A stretch of 64,000 nucleotides of DNA from Streptomyces flavochromogenes (GTDB lineage: Bacteria; Actinomycetota; Actinomycetes; Streptomycetales; Streptomycetaceae): positions 109,092-173,091 of the forward strand of contig NZ_JNZO01000024.1 of NCBI RefSeq assembly GCF_000717595.1, in the 5' to 3' direction. Position 1 is the stretch's first letter. The number at the start of each line of letters is the position of its first letter. The notes beneath the pieces are model-generated. The model was not told the origin of the DNA, searched no databases, and saw only the letters and a list, made by a program, of their open reading frames with translations. This document shows, piece after piece, positions 24,986 to 34,035 of this stretch. The position numbers and the translations under genes were made by a program.

Positions 24986-26527
24986 CTAGCGGCGGACAGC
25001 GTCCAGCGCGTCGACGATCCCGGCCCCGTAGAAGCCGTTCTTGTTCTTGCCACCCTCGCAGACGGCGTCGATCGTGCCGTCGCCCTCGATGTCGTACGGG
25101 TTGGTGCAGGCGTGCTCGTCGGCCTGCGCGTACAGCAGGGCCTTCAGCGCCGCCGGGCTCGCGTGGGGGTGCGTCGACTTGAGGAGCGCCAGGACACCCG
25201 CCGCGTGCGGCGACGCCATCGACGTGCCGCCCTTGTAGTTGTAGCCCCCGTTGACCGTGGTCGACAGGATGAGACCGTTCACCGCGGGGGCGTCGGGCGT
25301 CTGGTACTGGGTGCGGTCGCCGCCGGGGGCGGCGATGTCGATGACACCGAGACCGTAGTTGGAGTACGACGCCTTCAGGCCCTTGGCGCCGGTCGCGGAG
25401 ACCGTGACGACACCCGGCAGCATGGCCGGGTAGTCGAGGCACTCCTTCGGGTCGATGACCCGGTCGCCGGGGGTGGTGTCGTTCGGGCTGCTGTTGTCGA
25501 CGATCGAGTCGGCCGCCAGGTCGAACTTGGAGTTGCCGGCCGCCGCGACGTTGACCGTTCCCTTGCGCTCCGCGTAGCGGGTCGCGCGGGTGACCGCCTC
25601 GATGAGGGCCTTCTGGTCCTCGTCGTTCTTGCAGGCGAACATCCACGGGTCGGTGTAGTAGCTGTTGTTCGTGATGTCGACGCCGTGCTCGGCCGCCCAC
25701 ACGAAGCCGCAGACCACGGCCTCCGTGTAGAAGAAGCCGTCCGGGGTGGACACCTTGATGCCGGAGACCTTCACGCCCGGGGCGACACCGGTGATGCCGA
25801 TGCCGTTCTTGGCGGCGGCGATCGTACCGGCGACGTGGGTGCCGTGGTCGCTCTCGCCCGGGTTCGGACGCCACGAACCGGCGGTGGTGTCCGGCTTGCC
25901 GGAGACACAGTTCGCGGAGGCCTTGGCGTCGAAGTTCGGCGCCAGGTCCGGGTGGGTGTCGTCGACACCGGTGTCGATGACACCGACGGTCACCCGCTTG
26001 CTGCCGAGCGTCTTCCGGTGGGCCTTGTCGGCCTTGATCGCCGGGAGGTCCCACTGCAGGGGCTCAAGGGCGTCCTGCTCGTCCGTCGCACGGGCGGCGG
26101 CGGCCTTGGCCTCGGCCTCGGACAGCGCCTGCGTGCCGCCACCGACGGAGTTGTCGGTCTGCACGGAGAGCGGGGCGGTACGGGTCGAACCGGCCGACAC
26201 CACACCGCGGGCCTTGCGGATCGTCTTCGCGAACTCGGGGTTCTGCGAGTGGACGACTATGACGCCTATCTGGTCGTACGCGACGACCACCTCGCCGCCG
26301 GCGGCGGCGATCGCCTTCTTCACCGAGGCGGCGGTCCAGCGGCCCCCCGCGACGTTCACGACGTACGACAGCTTCGGCCCGTTCGTCGCCACGGTGGCAG
26401 TCGCCGGTGCGTCGCTCAGTTCCGCGGCGGAGGCAGCGCCGGAGGGAAGGAAGCCGAGCGAGGCCGTGAGCGCGAGACCAACAGGCAGAGCGAGAGCTCG
26501 GCCGCGCCTCGATCCCAGATGAGCCAT
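24986..26527 (-). CDS. Secreted S8 (subtilisin) serine peptidase
   Basis: The 513-aa preproprotein begins with a Sec signal (RRGRALALPVGLALTASLGF, cleavage likely after the ASA near residue 34). A propeptide-like region follows to about 160 (SYVVNVAGGRWTAASVKKAI). The catalytic triad is complete: D185 (VIDTGVDDTHPD), H228 (DHGTHVAGT) and S436 (GGTSMASPHAAG), with oxyanion N332 (AAAGNS). Cysteines near residues 207, 273, 299, 363 and in the C-terminus could form disulfides. It is an extracellular protease. ATG 26527 has GGAGAA upstream. Confidence 0.95.
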   Translation of the reverse strand: MAHLGSRRGRALALPVGLALTASLGFLPSGAASAAELSDAPATATVATNGPKLSYVVNVAGGRWTAASVKKAIAAAGGEVVVAYDQIGVIVVHSQNPEFAKTIRKARGVVSAGSTRTAPLSVQTDNSVGGGTQALSEAEAKAAAARATDEQDALEPLQWDLPAIKADKAHRKTLGSKRVTVGVIDTGVDDTHPDLAPNFDAKASANCVSGKPDTTAGSWRPNPGESDHGTHVAGTIAAAKNGIGITGVAPGVKVSGIKVSTPDGFFYTEAVVCGFVWAAEHGVDITNNSYYTDPWMFACKNDEDQKALIEAVTRATRYAERKGTVNVAAAGNSKFDLAADSIVDNSSPNDTTPGDRVIDPKECLDYPAMLPGVVTVSATGAKGLKASYSNYGLGVIDIAAPGGDRTQYQTPDAPAVNGLILSTTVNGGYNYKGGTSMASPHAAGVLALLKSTHPHASPAALKALLYAQADEHACTNPYDIEGDGTIDAVCEGGKNKNGFYGAGIVDALDAVRR

Positions 26528-26596
26528 GGGTTCTCCACATCATCCGTATGTACTGCCCGCGCGCGGGTTTACGCGCAGGCAGGTGCATGACGAGTG

Positions 26597-26626
26597 AAGC
26601 TATCGCTGATCTTCCATGCCCTTCAA
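26597..26626 (-). promoter_or_regulatory. Promoter of the subtilisin gene
   Basis: On the minus strand, TTGAAG (26626-26621) and TAGCTT (26602-26597) are spaced by 18 bases, resembling a vegetative sigma promoter. The leader would be about 63 bases. A 10-bp palindrome CTTCATGAAG lies about 20 bases further upstream and could be an operator. Confidence 0.55.
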
Positions 26627-26800
26627 TGAGTTGAGAAGACTTCATGAAGATCTGACCGAAGAAATCCCTCGTGTGAACCACTTCCCGGTCCGCTCCGTGC
26701 CGTTGGTCAGGGGAGGTGCTCCACCCGGAGCCCCGGATCCCGCACCCCTGGTGAGGCCCCCTTGACCATGCCGTCCGTCCCCGCGTCACGAGGAGATTCC

Positions 26801-27175
26801 GTGGCTACCGAAGCACCGCCGCCGCCCAGAAACGGGACGGAGGCCGCATCCGCTCCCGTAACGCCCACGACGGAACAGTTCGTCGAGGTGCAGGAGGGCG
26901 CGGAGTTCGGCGAACTGCGCCGTACGTACCGCTCCTTCGCCTTCCCGCTCACCCTGGCCTTCATCGCCTGGTACCTGCTGTACGTGCTGCTCTCCAACTA
27001 CGCGGGCGGCTTCATGGGGACCAAGGTCTTCGGCAACATCAACGTGGCCCTCGTCCTCGGCCTCGGTCAGTTCGCCACCACCTTCCTCATCGCCTGGCTC
27101 TACTCGCGGCACGCGGCGAACCGGCTCGACCCCCAGTCCGACGCCATCAGAAAGCGCATGGAGGGCGACGCATGA
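26801..27175 (+). CDS. DUF485 family membrane protein
   Basis: The 124-aa protein has a polar Pro-rich N-terminus (1-30), then two membrane segments with the DUF485 pattern: FGELRRTYRSFAFPLTLAF... YLLYVLLSNYAGGFMG and NVALVLGLGQFATTFLIAWLYSR. DUF485 proteins always accompany acetate/cation symporters and probably assist or regulate them. GTG 26801 has GAGGAG upstream. It overlaps the symporter start by ATGA. Confidence 0.92.
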   Translation: MATEAPPPPRNGTEAASAPVTPTTEQFVEVQEGAEFGELRRTYRSFAFPLTLAFIAWYLLYVLLSNYAGGFMGTKVFGNINVALVLGLGQFATTFLIAWLYSRHAANRLDPQSDAIRKRMEGDA

Positions 27176-28812
27176 GCACCCCCGTCCTGCTCGCGGCGGG
27201 CAACGCCACCAGCGAGCACCGACCGCTGATCATCGCCCTCTTCGGCGCGTTCGTCATCGCGACCCTGATCATCACCGTCTGGGCCGGCCGTCAGACCCGC
27301 AGCGCGGCCGACTTCTACGCCGGCGGCGGCCAGTTCACCGGCTTCCAGAACGGCCTCGCGATCTCCGGCGACTACATGTCCGCCGCGTCCTTCCTCGGCA
27401 TCAGCGGCGCCATCGCCCTCTACGGCTACGACGGCTTCCTGTACTCGATCGGCTTCCTGGTCGCCTGGCTCGTCGCGCTGCTCCTGGTCGCCGAACCGCT
27501 GCGCAACTCCGGCCGGTTCACGATGGGCGACGTCCTCGCCTACCGGATGCGCCAGCGGCCCGTCCGTACCGCCGCGGGCACCTCCACCATCGTCGTCTCG
27601 ATCTTCTACCTGCTCGCGCAGATGGCGGGCGCGGGCGTGCTCGTCTCGCTGCTGCTCGGCATCACCAGCGACGGGGGCAAGATCGCGATCGTCGCCCTCG
27701 TCGGCGTCCTGATGATCGTCTACGTGACGATCGGCGGCATGAAGGGCACCACCTGGGTGCAGATGGTGAAGGCCGTCCTGCTCATCGCGGGCACCCTCCT
27801 CATCACCTTCCTCATCCTGCTGAAGTTCGACTTCAACCTCTCCCAGCTGCTCGGCGCCGCCGCCACCAACAGCGGCAAGGGCGACGCCTTCCTGGAGCCC
27901 GGCCTCAAGTACGGCGTCAGCACCCTCTCGAAGCTGGACTTCCTCTCCCTCGGCATCGCCCTCGTCCTCGGCACCGCCGGTCTGCCGCACATCCTGATCC
28001 GCTTCTACACGGTGCCGACCGCCAAGGCCGCCCGTAAGTCGGTCAACTGGGCCATCGGCATCATCGGCGGGTTCTACCTGATGACGATCGTCCTCGGCTT
28101 CGGCGCCGCGGCCCTGCTCAGCGGCGACACCATCAAGGCGTCCAACAAGGCCGGCAACACGGCGGCCCCGCTCACCGCCCTGGAGGTCGGCGGCGGCGCC
28201 GACTCCACCGGCGGCGCGATCCTCCTCGCCGTCATCTCCGCCGTCGCCTTCGCCACCATCCTCGCCGTGGTCGCCGGTCTGACCCTGGCCTCGTCCTCGT
28301 CCTTCGCGCACGACATCTACGCCAACGTGATCAAGCGAGGGAAGGCAACCGAGAAGGAGGAGATGCGGGCCGCCCGCTGGTCCACCGTCCTCATCGGCAT
28401 CGTCTCGATCGCGCTCGGCGCACTCGCCCGCGACCTCAACGTCGCAGGCCTGGTCGCCCTCGCCTTCGCCGTCGCCGCCTCGGCCAACCTGCCGACGATC
28501 CTCTACTCGCTGTTCTGGAAGAGGTTCACCACCCGGGGCGCGCTCTGGTCGATCTACGGCGGACTGATCTCCTCCGTCGTCCTCGTCCTCTTCTCCCCGG
28601 TCGTCTCCGGCGGCCCGGCCTCGATGTTCAAGGGCGTGGACTTCCACTGGTTCCCGCTGGAGAACCCCGGCCTCGTCTCGATCCCGCTGGGCTTCCTCCT
28701 CGGCTGGCTCGGCTCCCTCCTCTCCAAGGAGGAGCCGGACGCCGGCAAGTACGCGGAGCTGGAGGTCAAGTCCCTCACCGGTGTCGGCGTCGCCGCCGCG
28801 GTCAAGCACTGA
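27172..28812 (+). CDS. Cation/acetate symporter (ActP-like solute:sodium symporter)
   Basis: The 546-aa protein has about 13 membrane helices and the sodium:solute symporter signatures: RSAADFYAGGGQFTGFQNGLA near residue 45, ISGDYMSAASFLGISG and GTAGLPHILIRFYTVP. It is closest to ActP, which imports acetate and related short monocarboxylates with Na+ or H+. It is translationally coupled to the DUF485 gene (ATGA), and this pair is conserved widely in actinobacteria. A strong hairpin follows at 28853-28884. Confidence 0.93.
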   Translation: MSTPVLLAAGNATSEHRPLIIALFGAFVIATLIITVWAGRQTRSAADFYAGGGQFTGFQNGLAISGDYMSAASFLGISGAIALYGYDGFLYSIGFLVAWLVALLLVAEPLRNSGRFTMGDVLAYRMRQRPVRTAAGTSTIVVSIFYLLAQMAGAGVLVSLLLGITSDGGKIAIVALVGVLMIVYVTIGGMKGTTWVQMVKAVLLIAGTLLITFLILLKFDFNLSQLLGAAATNSGKGDAFLEPGLKYGVSTLSKLDFLSLGIALVLGTAGLPHILIRFYTVPTAKAARKSVNWAIGIIGGFYLMTIVLGFGAAALLSGDTIKASNKAGNTAAPLTALEVGGGADSTGGAILLAVISAVAFATILAVVAGLTLASSSSFAHDIYANVIKRGKATEKEEMRAARWSTVLIGIVSIALGALARDLNVAGLVALAFAVAASANLPTILYSLFWKRFTTRGALWSIYGGLISSVVLVLFSPVVSGGPASMFKGVDFHWFPLENPGLVSIPLGFLLGWLGSLLSKEEPDAGKYAELEVKSLTGVGVAAAVKH

Positions 28813-28825
28813 CCGGAGCGCAGTC

Positions 28826-28839
28826 GACCGTATACGGTC
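28826..28839. repeat. 14-bp perfect palindrome
   Basis: GACCGTATACGGTC lies 14 bases after the symporter stop and before the terminator. It could be a protein-binding site or chance; nothing else supports a role. Confidence 0.4.
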
Positions 28840-28852
28840 CGCGATCCCCGGA

Positions 28853-28884
28853 CGGCCGCGTCGTAGAGTTCTACGACGCGGCCG
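28853..28884 (+). terminator. Terminator of the DUF485-symporter operon
   Basis: CGGCCGCGTCGTAG pairs perfectly with CTACGACGCGGCCG (14 bp, loop AGTT), 41 bases after the stop codon. Confidence 0.85.
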
Positions 28885-28978
28885 CTTCGGTCCTCGTGAC
28901 AATCTGCCCTGCTCGTGGGCCGTGCGCTCACGTAGGCTCGAATCACACGCAACCACAACGACGGGGAGGGGGCCCACA

Positions 28979-29968
28979 GTGCTCATCGACACCTATGGCC
29001 GGGTGGCCACCGACCTGCGCGTTTCGCTCACCGACCGCTGCAATCTCCGCTGCACGTACTGCATGCCGGAAGAGGGCCTCCAGTGGCTCGCGAAGCCGGA
29101 TCTGCTCACCGACGACGAGATCGTCCGGCTGATCCGCATCGCCGTCACCGACCTCGCCGTCACCGAGGTCCGCTTCACGGGCGGCGAGCCCCTGCTCCGC
29201 CCCGGTCTCGTCGGCATCGTCGAGCGCTGCGCGGCCCTGGAGCCGCGCCCGCGGATGTCCCTCACCACCAACGGCATCGGGCTGAAGCGCACCGCCGCCG
29301 CCCTGAAGGCCGCCGGTCTCGACCGGGTCAACGTCTCCCTGGACACCCTGCGCCCCGAGGTCTTCAAGACCCTCACCCGGCGCGACCGTCACCAGGACGT
29401 CCTCGACGGCATGGCCGCCGCCCGCGACGCCGGACTCACCCCGGTCAAGGTCAACGCGGTCCTCATGCCCGGGCTCAACGCCGACGAGGCCCCCGACCTG
29501 CTCGCCTGGGCGGTCGAGGAGGGGTACGAGCTCCGCTTCATCGAGCAGATGCCGCTGGACGCCCAGCACGGCTGGAAGCGCGACGGCATGATCACCGCAG
29601 GGGACATCCTGGAGTCCCTGCGCACCCGCTTCACCCTGACGCCGGAGGGCGCGGACGAGCGGGGCTCGGCACCCGCCGAACGCTGGGTCGTGGACGGCGG
29701 ACCGCACACGGTCGGCGTCATCGCCTCCGTCACCCGGCCGTTCTGCCGGGCTTGCGACCGCACCCGGCTCACCGCCGACGGCCAGGTGCGGACCTGTCTG
29801 TTCGCCACCGAGGAGACCGACCTGCGGGCCACGCTCCGCTCGGACGCCTCCGACGCGAAGGTCGCGGACCTCTGGCGGAAGGCGATGTGGGGGAAGAAGG
29901 CCGGCTCCGGCCTCGACGACCCGGAGTTCCTCCAGCCCGACCGTCCGATGTCGGCGATCGGCGGCTGA
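28979..29968 (+). CDS. moaA: GTP 3',8-cyclase MoaA (molybdenum cofactor biosynthesis)
   Basis: The 329-aa radical SAM enzyme converts GTP to 3',8-cH2GTP, the first step of molybdenum cofactor synthesis. It has the N-terminal [4Fe-4S] motif C21-NLR-C25-TY-C28, the GGEPLLR SAM segment, and a second cluster with C256, C259 and C273 (FCRACDRTR and RTCLF), plus the C-terminal GG end (328-329), which is needed for activity in MoaA. GTG 28979 has GGAGG upstream. No other molybdenum cofactor gene is in the window. Confidence 0.96.
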   Translation: MLIDTYGRVATDLRVSLTDRCNLRCTYCMPEEGLQWLAKPDLLTDDEIVRLIRIAVTDLAVTEVRFTGGEPLLRPGLVGIVERCAALEPRPRMSLTTNGIGLKRTAAALKAAGLDRVNVSLDTLRPEVFKTLTRRDRHQDVLDGMAAARDAGLTPVKVNAVLMPGLNADEAPDLLAWAVEEGYELRFIEQMPLDAQHGWKRDGMITAGDILESLRTRFTLTPEGADERGSAPAERWVVDGGPHTVGVIASVTRPFCRACDRTRLTADGQVRTCLFATEETDLRATLRSDASDAKVADLWRKAMWGKKAGSGLDDPEFLQPDRPMSAIGG

Positions 29969-30005
29969 GCGGGCAAGGCCTTCGGGCCGGGGGCCGTCTG
30001 TCGGG

Positions 30006-30221
30006 TCAGGCCTCGGGCGACTCCCAGTCGGCCAGTGGCATGACGTCCTTGAGGAAGCCCCGTACACCCAGGAACTGGGACAAATGCTCCCGGTGCTCCT
30101 CGCACGCGAGCCAGGTCTTGCGACGCTCGGGGGTGTGCAGCTTGGGGTTGTTCCACGCGAGCACCCAGACGGCGTCGGCGCGGCAGCCCTTGGCGGAACA
30201 GATCGGCTTCTCTTCGCTCAC
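30006..30221 (-). CDS. Small zinc-ribbon-like protein, 71 aa
   Basis: This conserved actinobacterial small protein carries ICSAKGCRADAVWVLAWNNP, then RKTWLACEEHREHLSQFLGVRGF. The Cys and His (C-x4-C and C-x2-H) could bind one zinc. It ends in an acidic tail. GTG 30221 is the likely start because the in-frame upstream stretch is unlike the family. The context beside moaA (convergent, 37 bases away) is conserved in my memory of Streptomyces genomes but does not define a role. Confidence 0.82.
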   Translation of the reverse strand: MSEEKPICSAKGCRADAVWVLAWNNPKLHTPERRKTWLACEEHREHLSQFLGVRGFLKDVMPLADWESPEA

Positions 30222-30243
30222 CTGATCATTGTCCAGCAAGGGC

Positions 30244-30279
30244 GATGCCGAGCAGCCACGGGGGGAGCTGCCCGGCATC
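30244..30279 (-). terminator. Hairpin downstream of the DUF3099 gene
   Basis: GATGCCGAGCAGC pairs with GCTGCCCGGCATC (13 bp with one A-C mismatch, 10-base loop). It lies 137 bases after the DUF3099 stop and upstream of the 71-aa gene on the same strand. Confidence 0.55.
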
Positions 30280-30415
30280 GGTCCGTCGCTCCGACGGGGG
30301 ATGCGGAGCGCGTAGGCAGTATGTCACGGCACCCAGGGTGTGGTGCACCGGAACTTCACGATCGATCTGAGCTTTTCTTGAGCTTTCCGGCCACTGTCCG
30401 TGATCGATTCCGGCC

Positions 30416-30748
30416 TTACGGTCGCTCCGTGTCCCCGTTCGCGGAGGACTCCGCGACACCGAGCGCGGGCCGCGTCGGAGCCGGGACGAAGGTGGAGGGA
30501 AGGGACGGAGCCGTCTCGCGACCCGCGTTCGCGATGACCACCGCGATATAGGGGAGCAGGATGCCCAGGGCCAGCGCCACGATCGCCACGTGCCGCTCGA
30601 CGTTCCACAGCACCGCGGCCGCGATCACCGACAGGGTCCTGACCGTCATCGAGATGACGTAGCGCCGCTGCCGCCCCCGGACGTCGTCCGCGAGCCCCTG
30701 TCGGGCCCCCGTGATCCGGAAGACCTCGCCCCCGTCACGCTTCGGCAT
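30416..30748 (-). CDS. DUF3099 membrane protein, 110 aa
   Basis: The protein has a polar N-terminus with RITGARQGLADDVRGRQRRY, two closely spaced membrane helices (about residues 30-45 and 50-72: MTVRTLSVIAAAVLW and VAIVALALGILLPYIAVVI), and a Pro/Ser-rich cytoplasmic tail. This fits the DUF3099 family of unknown function. ATG 30748 has GGAGG 11 bases upstream, somewhat far. It is divergent from the GlsB-type gene. Confidence 0.85.
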   Translation of the reverse strand: MPKRDGGEVFRITGARQGLADDVRGRQRRYVISMTVRTLSVIAAAVLWNVERHVAIVALALGILLPYIAVVIANAGRETAPSLPSTFVPAPTRPALGVAESSANGDTERP

Positions 30749-30916
30749 CGCCGTCCACCACCTCCGGTCGCGCCGGACTCTCCCCGGTCCGGACCTCCTT
30801 CCACGGTACGCCCGCCCTTCGGTGCCGACGAGACCGGGGCACGTATGGCGCTGTCCGACATGCGCCGTATGGCGGATGAGCCGAGACTGGGCGCACATGC
30901 GTACAAGGAGGCGACG

Positions 30917-31192
30917 ATGAGTTGGTTGTGGGCGATCATCGTGGGATTCGTCCTGGGCCTGATCGCGAAGGCGATCCTCCCCGGGAAGCAGCAGATCCCG
31001 CTCTGGCTGACCACCGTGTTCGGCATTCTCGGCAGCGTCCTCGGCAACGCCGTCGCAACCTGGATCGGTGTCAACGACACCAAGGGCATCGACTGGACCC
31101 GCCACCTGCTCCAGCTGCTCGGCGCCATCGCCGTGGTCGGGGTGGGCGACATGCTCTGGGCCTCGATCAAGGGCAACCGACAGCGGGCCTAG
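30917..31192 (+). CDS. GlsB/YeaQ/YmgE family stress membrane protein, 91 aa
   Basis: This small membrane protein begins MSWLWAIIVGFVLGLIAKAI with the family's GLIA..L.PG pattern, followed by two further hydrophobic segments (WLTTVFGILGSVLGNAVATW and LLQLLGAIAVVGVGDMLWAS). The transglycosylase-associated/GlsB family is linked to stress responses but biochemically undefined. ATG 30917 has AAGGAGG 6 bases upstream. It converges on tyrS across a strong hairpin. Confidence 0.9.
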   Translation: MSWLWAIIVGFVLGLIAKAILPGKQQIPLWLTTVFGILGSVLGNAVATWIGVNDTKGIDWTRHLLQLLGAIAVVGVGDMLWASIKGNRQRA

Positions 31193-31251
31193 GGGGGCGT
31201 CTGGCCGATCAGGCCGGATCGGCAGGACACTCCCTGACGCCGCGACGAGAA

Positions 31252-31298
31252 CCGGGAGGCCCGGTACGGCACCTGAAGTGCCGCACCGGGCCTCCCGG
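31252..31298. terminator. Bidirectional terminator between the GlsB-type gene and tyrS
   Basis: A 21-bp stem with one mismatch (CCGGGAGGCCCGGTACGGCAC against its complement) and loop CTGAA lies between the two convergent stops. Confidence 0.85.
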
Positions 31299-31321
31299 CA
31301 TGTCCGCGCGATGCTACGGGA

Positions 31322-32590
31322 TCACGCGCCGGCGAACTCGATCGCCGCCAGGTTCTTCTTCCCGCGCCGCAGCACCAGCCAGCGGCCGTGCAGCAGCTCG
31401 TCCGCGGACACCTCGGCGTCCTCGGCGGTGACCTTCACGTTGTTCACGTACGCCCCGCCCTCCTTCACCGTGCGGCGCGCCCCCGACTTGCTCGGGGCGA
31501 GACCGACCTCGGTGAACAGGTCGACGACCTGACCCAGCTCCGTCACCCGCGCGTGCGGCAGCTCGGACAGGGCGGCGGCCAGCGTCGCCTCGTCCAGCTC
31601 CGCCAGGTCGCCCTGGCCGAACAGCGCCTTGGAGGCGTTGATGACGGCCGCGCACTGGTCCGCGCCGTGCACCAGAGCGGTCAGCTCCTCGGCCAGCGCG
31701 CGCTGCGCGGCGCGGGCCTGCGGACGCTCGGCGGTCTGCTGCTCCAGCTCCTCCAGCTCCGCGCGGGACCTGAAGGACAGGATCCGCATGTACGTCGAGA
31801 TGTCCCGGTCGTCCACGTTCAGCCAGAACTGGTAGAACGCGTACGGCGTGGTCATCTCCGGGTCGAGCCAGACGGCGCCGCTCTCGGTCTTGCCGAACTT
31901 GGTGCCGTCCGCCTTGACCATCAGCGGGGTCGCGAGCGCGTGCGCCTCGACACCCGGCTCCAGGCGGTGGATCAGGTCGAGGCCGGCCACCAGGTTGCCC
32001 CACTGGTCGGATCCGCCCTGCTGGAGCGTGCAGCCGTAGCGGCGGTACAGCTCCAGGAAGTCCATGGCCTGCAGCAGCTGGTAGCTGAACTCGGTGTAGC
32101 TGATGCCCTGCTCGGACTCCAGGCGCCGGGCGACGGAGTCCTTGGTCAGCATCTTGTTGACCCGGAAGTGCTTGCCGATGTCCCGCAGGAACTCGATCGC
32201 CGACATGCCGGCGGTCCAGTCCAGGTTGTTCACCATGACCGCGGCGTTCTCCCCCTCGAAGGAGAGGAACGGCTCGATCTGCGTCCGCAGCCGGTTCACC
32301 CAGTTCGCGACCGTCTCGGGGTCGTTCAGAGTGCGCTCGGCCGTCGGCCGCGGGTCACCGATCTGCCCGGTGGCCCCGCCGACCAGCGCCAGCGGCCGGT
32401 GCCCGGCCTGCTGGAGCCGGCGGACGGTGAGGACCTGGACCAGGTGGCCGACGTGGAGACTGGCCGCGGTCGGGTCGAAACCGCAATAGAAGGTGACGGG
32501 ACCGTCCGCGAGAGCCTTGCGCAGTGCGTCCTCATCGGTGGACTGGGCGAAGAGCCCACGCCACTTCAGCTCGTCGACGATGTCGGTCAC
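31322..32590 (-). CDS. tyrS: Tyrosyl-tRNA synthetase
   Basis: The 422-aa class I synthetase has the HIGH motif as HVGH (46-49), the tyrosine-binding YCGFDPTA (35-42), KMSKS as KFGKT (231-235) and a C-terminal S4 RNA-binding domain (about 355-415, [18 protein letters not shown]). It charges tRNA-Tyr. ATG 32590 starts the protein. It lies 53 bases downstream of the pmbA stop on the same strand and may be co-transcribed with the tldD-pmbA pair. Confidence 0.97.
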   Translation of the reverse strand: MTDIVDELKWRGLFAQSTDEDALRKALADGPVTFYCGFDPTAASLHVGHLVQVLTVRRLQQAGHRPLALVGGATGQIGDPRPTAERTLNDPETVANWVNRLRTQIEPFLSFEGENAAVMVNNLDWTAGMSAIEFLRDIGKHFRVNKMLTKDSVARRLESEQGISYTEFSYQLLQAMDFLELYRRYGCTLQQGGSDQWGNLVAGLDLIHRLEPGVEAHALATPLMVKADGTKFGKTESGAVWLDPEMTTPYAFYQFWLNVDDRDISTYMRILSFRSRAELEELEQQTAERPQARAAQRALAEELTALVHGADQCAAVINASKALFGQGDLAELDEATLAAALSELPHARVTELGQVVDLFTEVGLAPSKSGARRTVKEGGAYVNNVKVTAEDAEVSADELLHGRWLVLRRGKKNLAAIEFAGA

Positions 32591-32643
32591 GTCGTCCGTC
32601 TCCTTGTGATGCCGGTGGGAATGGTCGTCTCAGTCTAGGTGGG

Positions 32644-34035
32644 TCAGACCCCCTTGCTGACCGAGCTCATGTTGAAGTCGGGGATCCGCAGGGCGGGCAT
32701 CGCGGCCCGGGTGAACCAGTCGCTCCACTCGCGCGGCAGCGTCTTCTCCGTCCGGCCCGCCTCGGAGGCCCGCGACAGCAGGTCCACCGGCGACTCGTTG
32801 AACCGGAAGTTGTTCACCTCGCCGACCACCTCGCCGTTCTCGACGAGGTAGACGCCGTCCCGGGTCAGTCCGGTGAGCAGCAGCGTCGCCGGGTCGACCT
32901 CGCGGATGTACCAGAGGCAGGTGAGGAGCAGACCGCGCTCCGTCGAGGCGACCATCTCCTCCAGGGAGCGCTCGCCGCCGCCGTCCAGGATCAGGTTCCC
33001 CGCTCCGGGAGCCACCGGCAGGCGAGTGAGTTCCGCCGTGTGCCGGGTGGTGATCAGACGCTCCAGCTTCCCGTCGCGCACCCAGTCCGTCGGGGCGATC
33101 GGCAGGCCGTTGTCGAAGACGGAGGAGTCGTCGCCCGAGGAGTGCGCGATGACGAACGGCGCGGACTCCAGACCCGGTTCGTTCGGGTCGCTGCGCAGCG
33201 TCAGCGGCAGCGGGGACAGGGTCTCGCCGAGCCGGGTGCCGCCACCGGGCTTGGAGAAGACCGTACGGCCCTCGACCGCGTCCCGGGCAGTGGAGGACCA
33301 CAGCTGGTAGATCAGCAGGTCGGCCACGGCCGTCGGCGGCAGCAGCGTCTCGTACCGCCCGGCGGGCAGCTCGATCCGGCGCTCCGCCCAGCCGAGGCGG
33401 GTCGCGAGCTCGGCGTCGAGCGCGGCCGGGTCGACGTCCTTGAAGTCCCGCGTCGAGCGGCCGGCCCAGGCGGAGCGTGAGCGGTCGGGGGACTTGGCGT
33501 TCAGCTCCAGGGTGCCGTTGGGCTGGTCGTGGCGGAGCCGCAGGCCCGTGGACGTCCCCAGATAGGTGGAGGTCAGCTCGTGGTTGGCGAAGCCGTAGAG
33601 CTCGCGGCCGCCGGCCCGGGCGCGGGCGAAGGCCTCCCCGAGCGCCGGCGCGAAGTCGGCGAACACGGCGGAGGAGGTCTCCGCGGGCGCGTCCGTGAAG
33701 TCGGGCGACGCGGAGACGTCCGTCACCAGCGGCTGGGCGTCCTCGGCGGGCCCGGCGGCACGCGCGGCGGCCTCGGCGGCCCGCACCAGGGGCTCCAGGT
33801 CGTCGACGGTCACGGCGGACCGGGACACGACACCGGACGCGGTGCCCTGCGCGCCGTCCACGGTCGCGATCACGGTGAGCGTTCGGCCGCGGGTGACACC
33901 GTTGGTGGTGAGCGCGTTGCCTGCCCAGCGCAGATTGGCCGAGGACTCCTCGTCGGCGATGACGACACATCCGTCGGCACGGGACAGCTCCAGGGCCCGC
34001 TCGACGATCTCGTACGGCTTGCTGACGCGGCTCAT
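32644..34035 (-). CDS. pmbA: TldE/PmbA subunit of the TldD/E protease
   Basis: The 463-aa protein matches the TldE/PmbA subunit: SGVVSRSAVTVDDLEPLVRAAEAAARAA in the N-terminal part and LTCLWYIREVDPATLLLTGLTRDGVYLVE near the end. It has no HExxxH motif, as expected for the partner subunit. With TldD it forms a hetero-oligomeric metalloprotease that acts on unfolded peptides or ribosomal peptide precursors. ATG 34035 overlaps the tldD stop as ATGA, so the two are made together. Confidence 0.93.
   Translation of the reverse strand: MSRVSKPYEIVERALELSRADGCVVIADEESSANLRWAGNALTTNGVTRGRTLTVIATVDGAQGTASGVVSRSAVTVDDLEPLVRAAEAAARAAGPAEDAQPLVTDVSASPDFTDAPAETSSAVFADFAPALGEAFARARAGGRELYGFANHELTSTYLGTSTGLRLRHDQPNGTLELNAKSPDRSRSAWAGRSTRDFKDVDPAALDAELATRLGWAERRIELPAGRYETLLPPTAVADLLIYQLWSSTARDAVEGRTVFSKPGGGTRLGETLSPLPLTLRSDPNEPGLESAPFVIAHSSGDDSSVFDNGLPIAPTDWVRDGKLERLITTRHTAELTRLPVAPGAGNLILDGGGERSLEEMVASTERGLLLTCLWYIREVDPATLLLTGLTRDGVYLVENGEVVGEVNNFRFNESPVDLLSRASEAGRTEKTLPREWSDWFTRAAMPALRIPDFNMSSVSKGV

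Noticed and set aside
27100..28992. Long minus-strand frame opposite the symporter gene
   Set aside because: Antisense shadow; the plus strand encodes a convincing membrane transporter.
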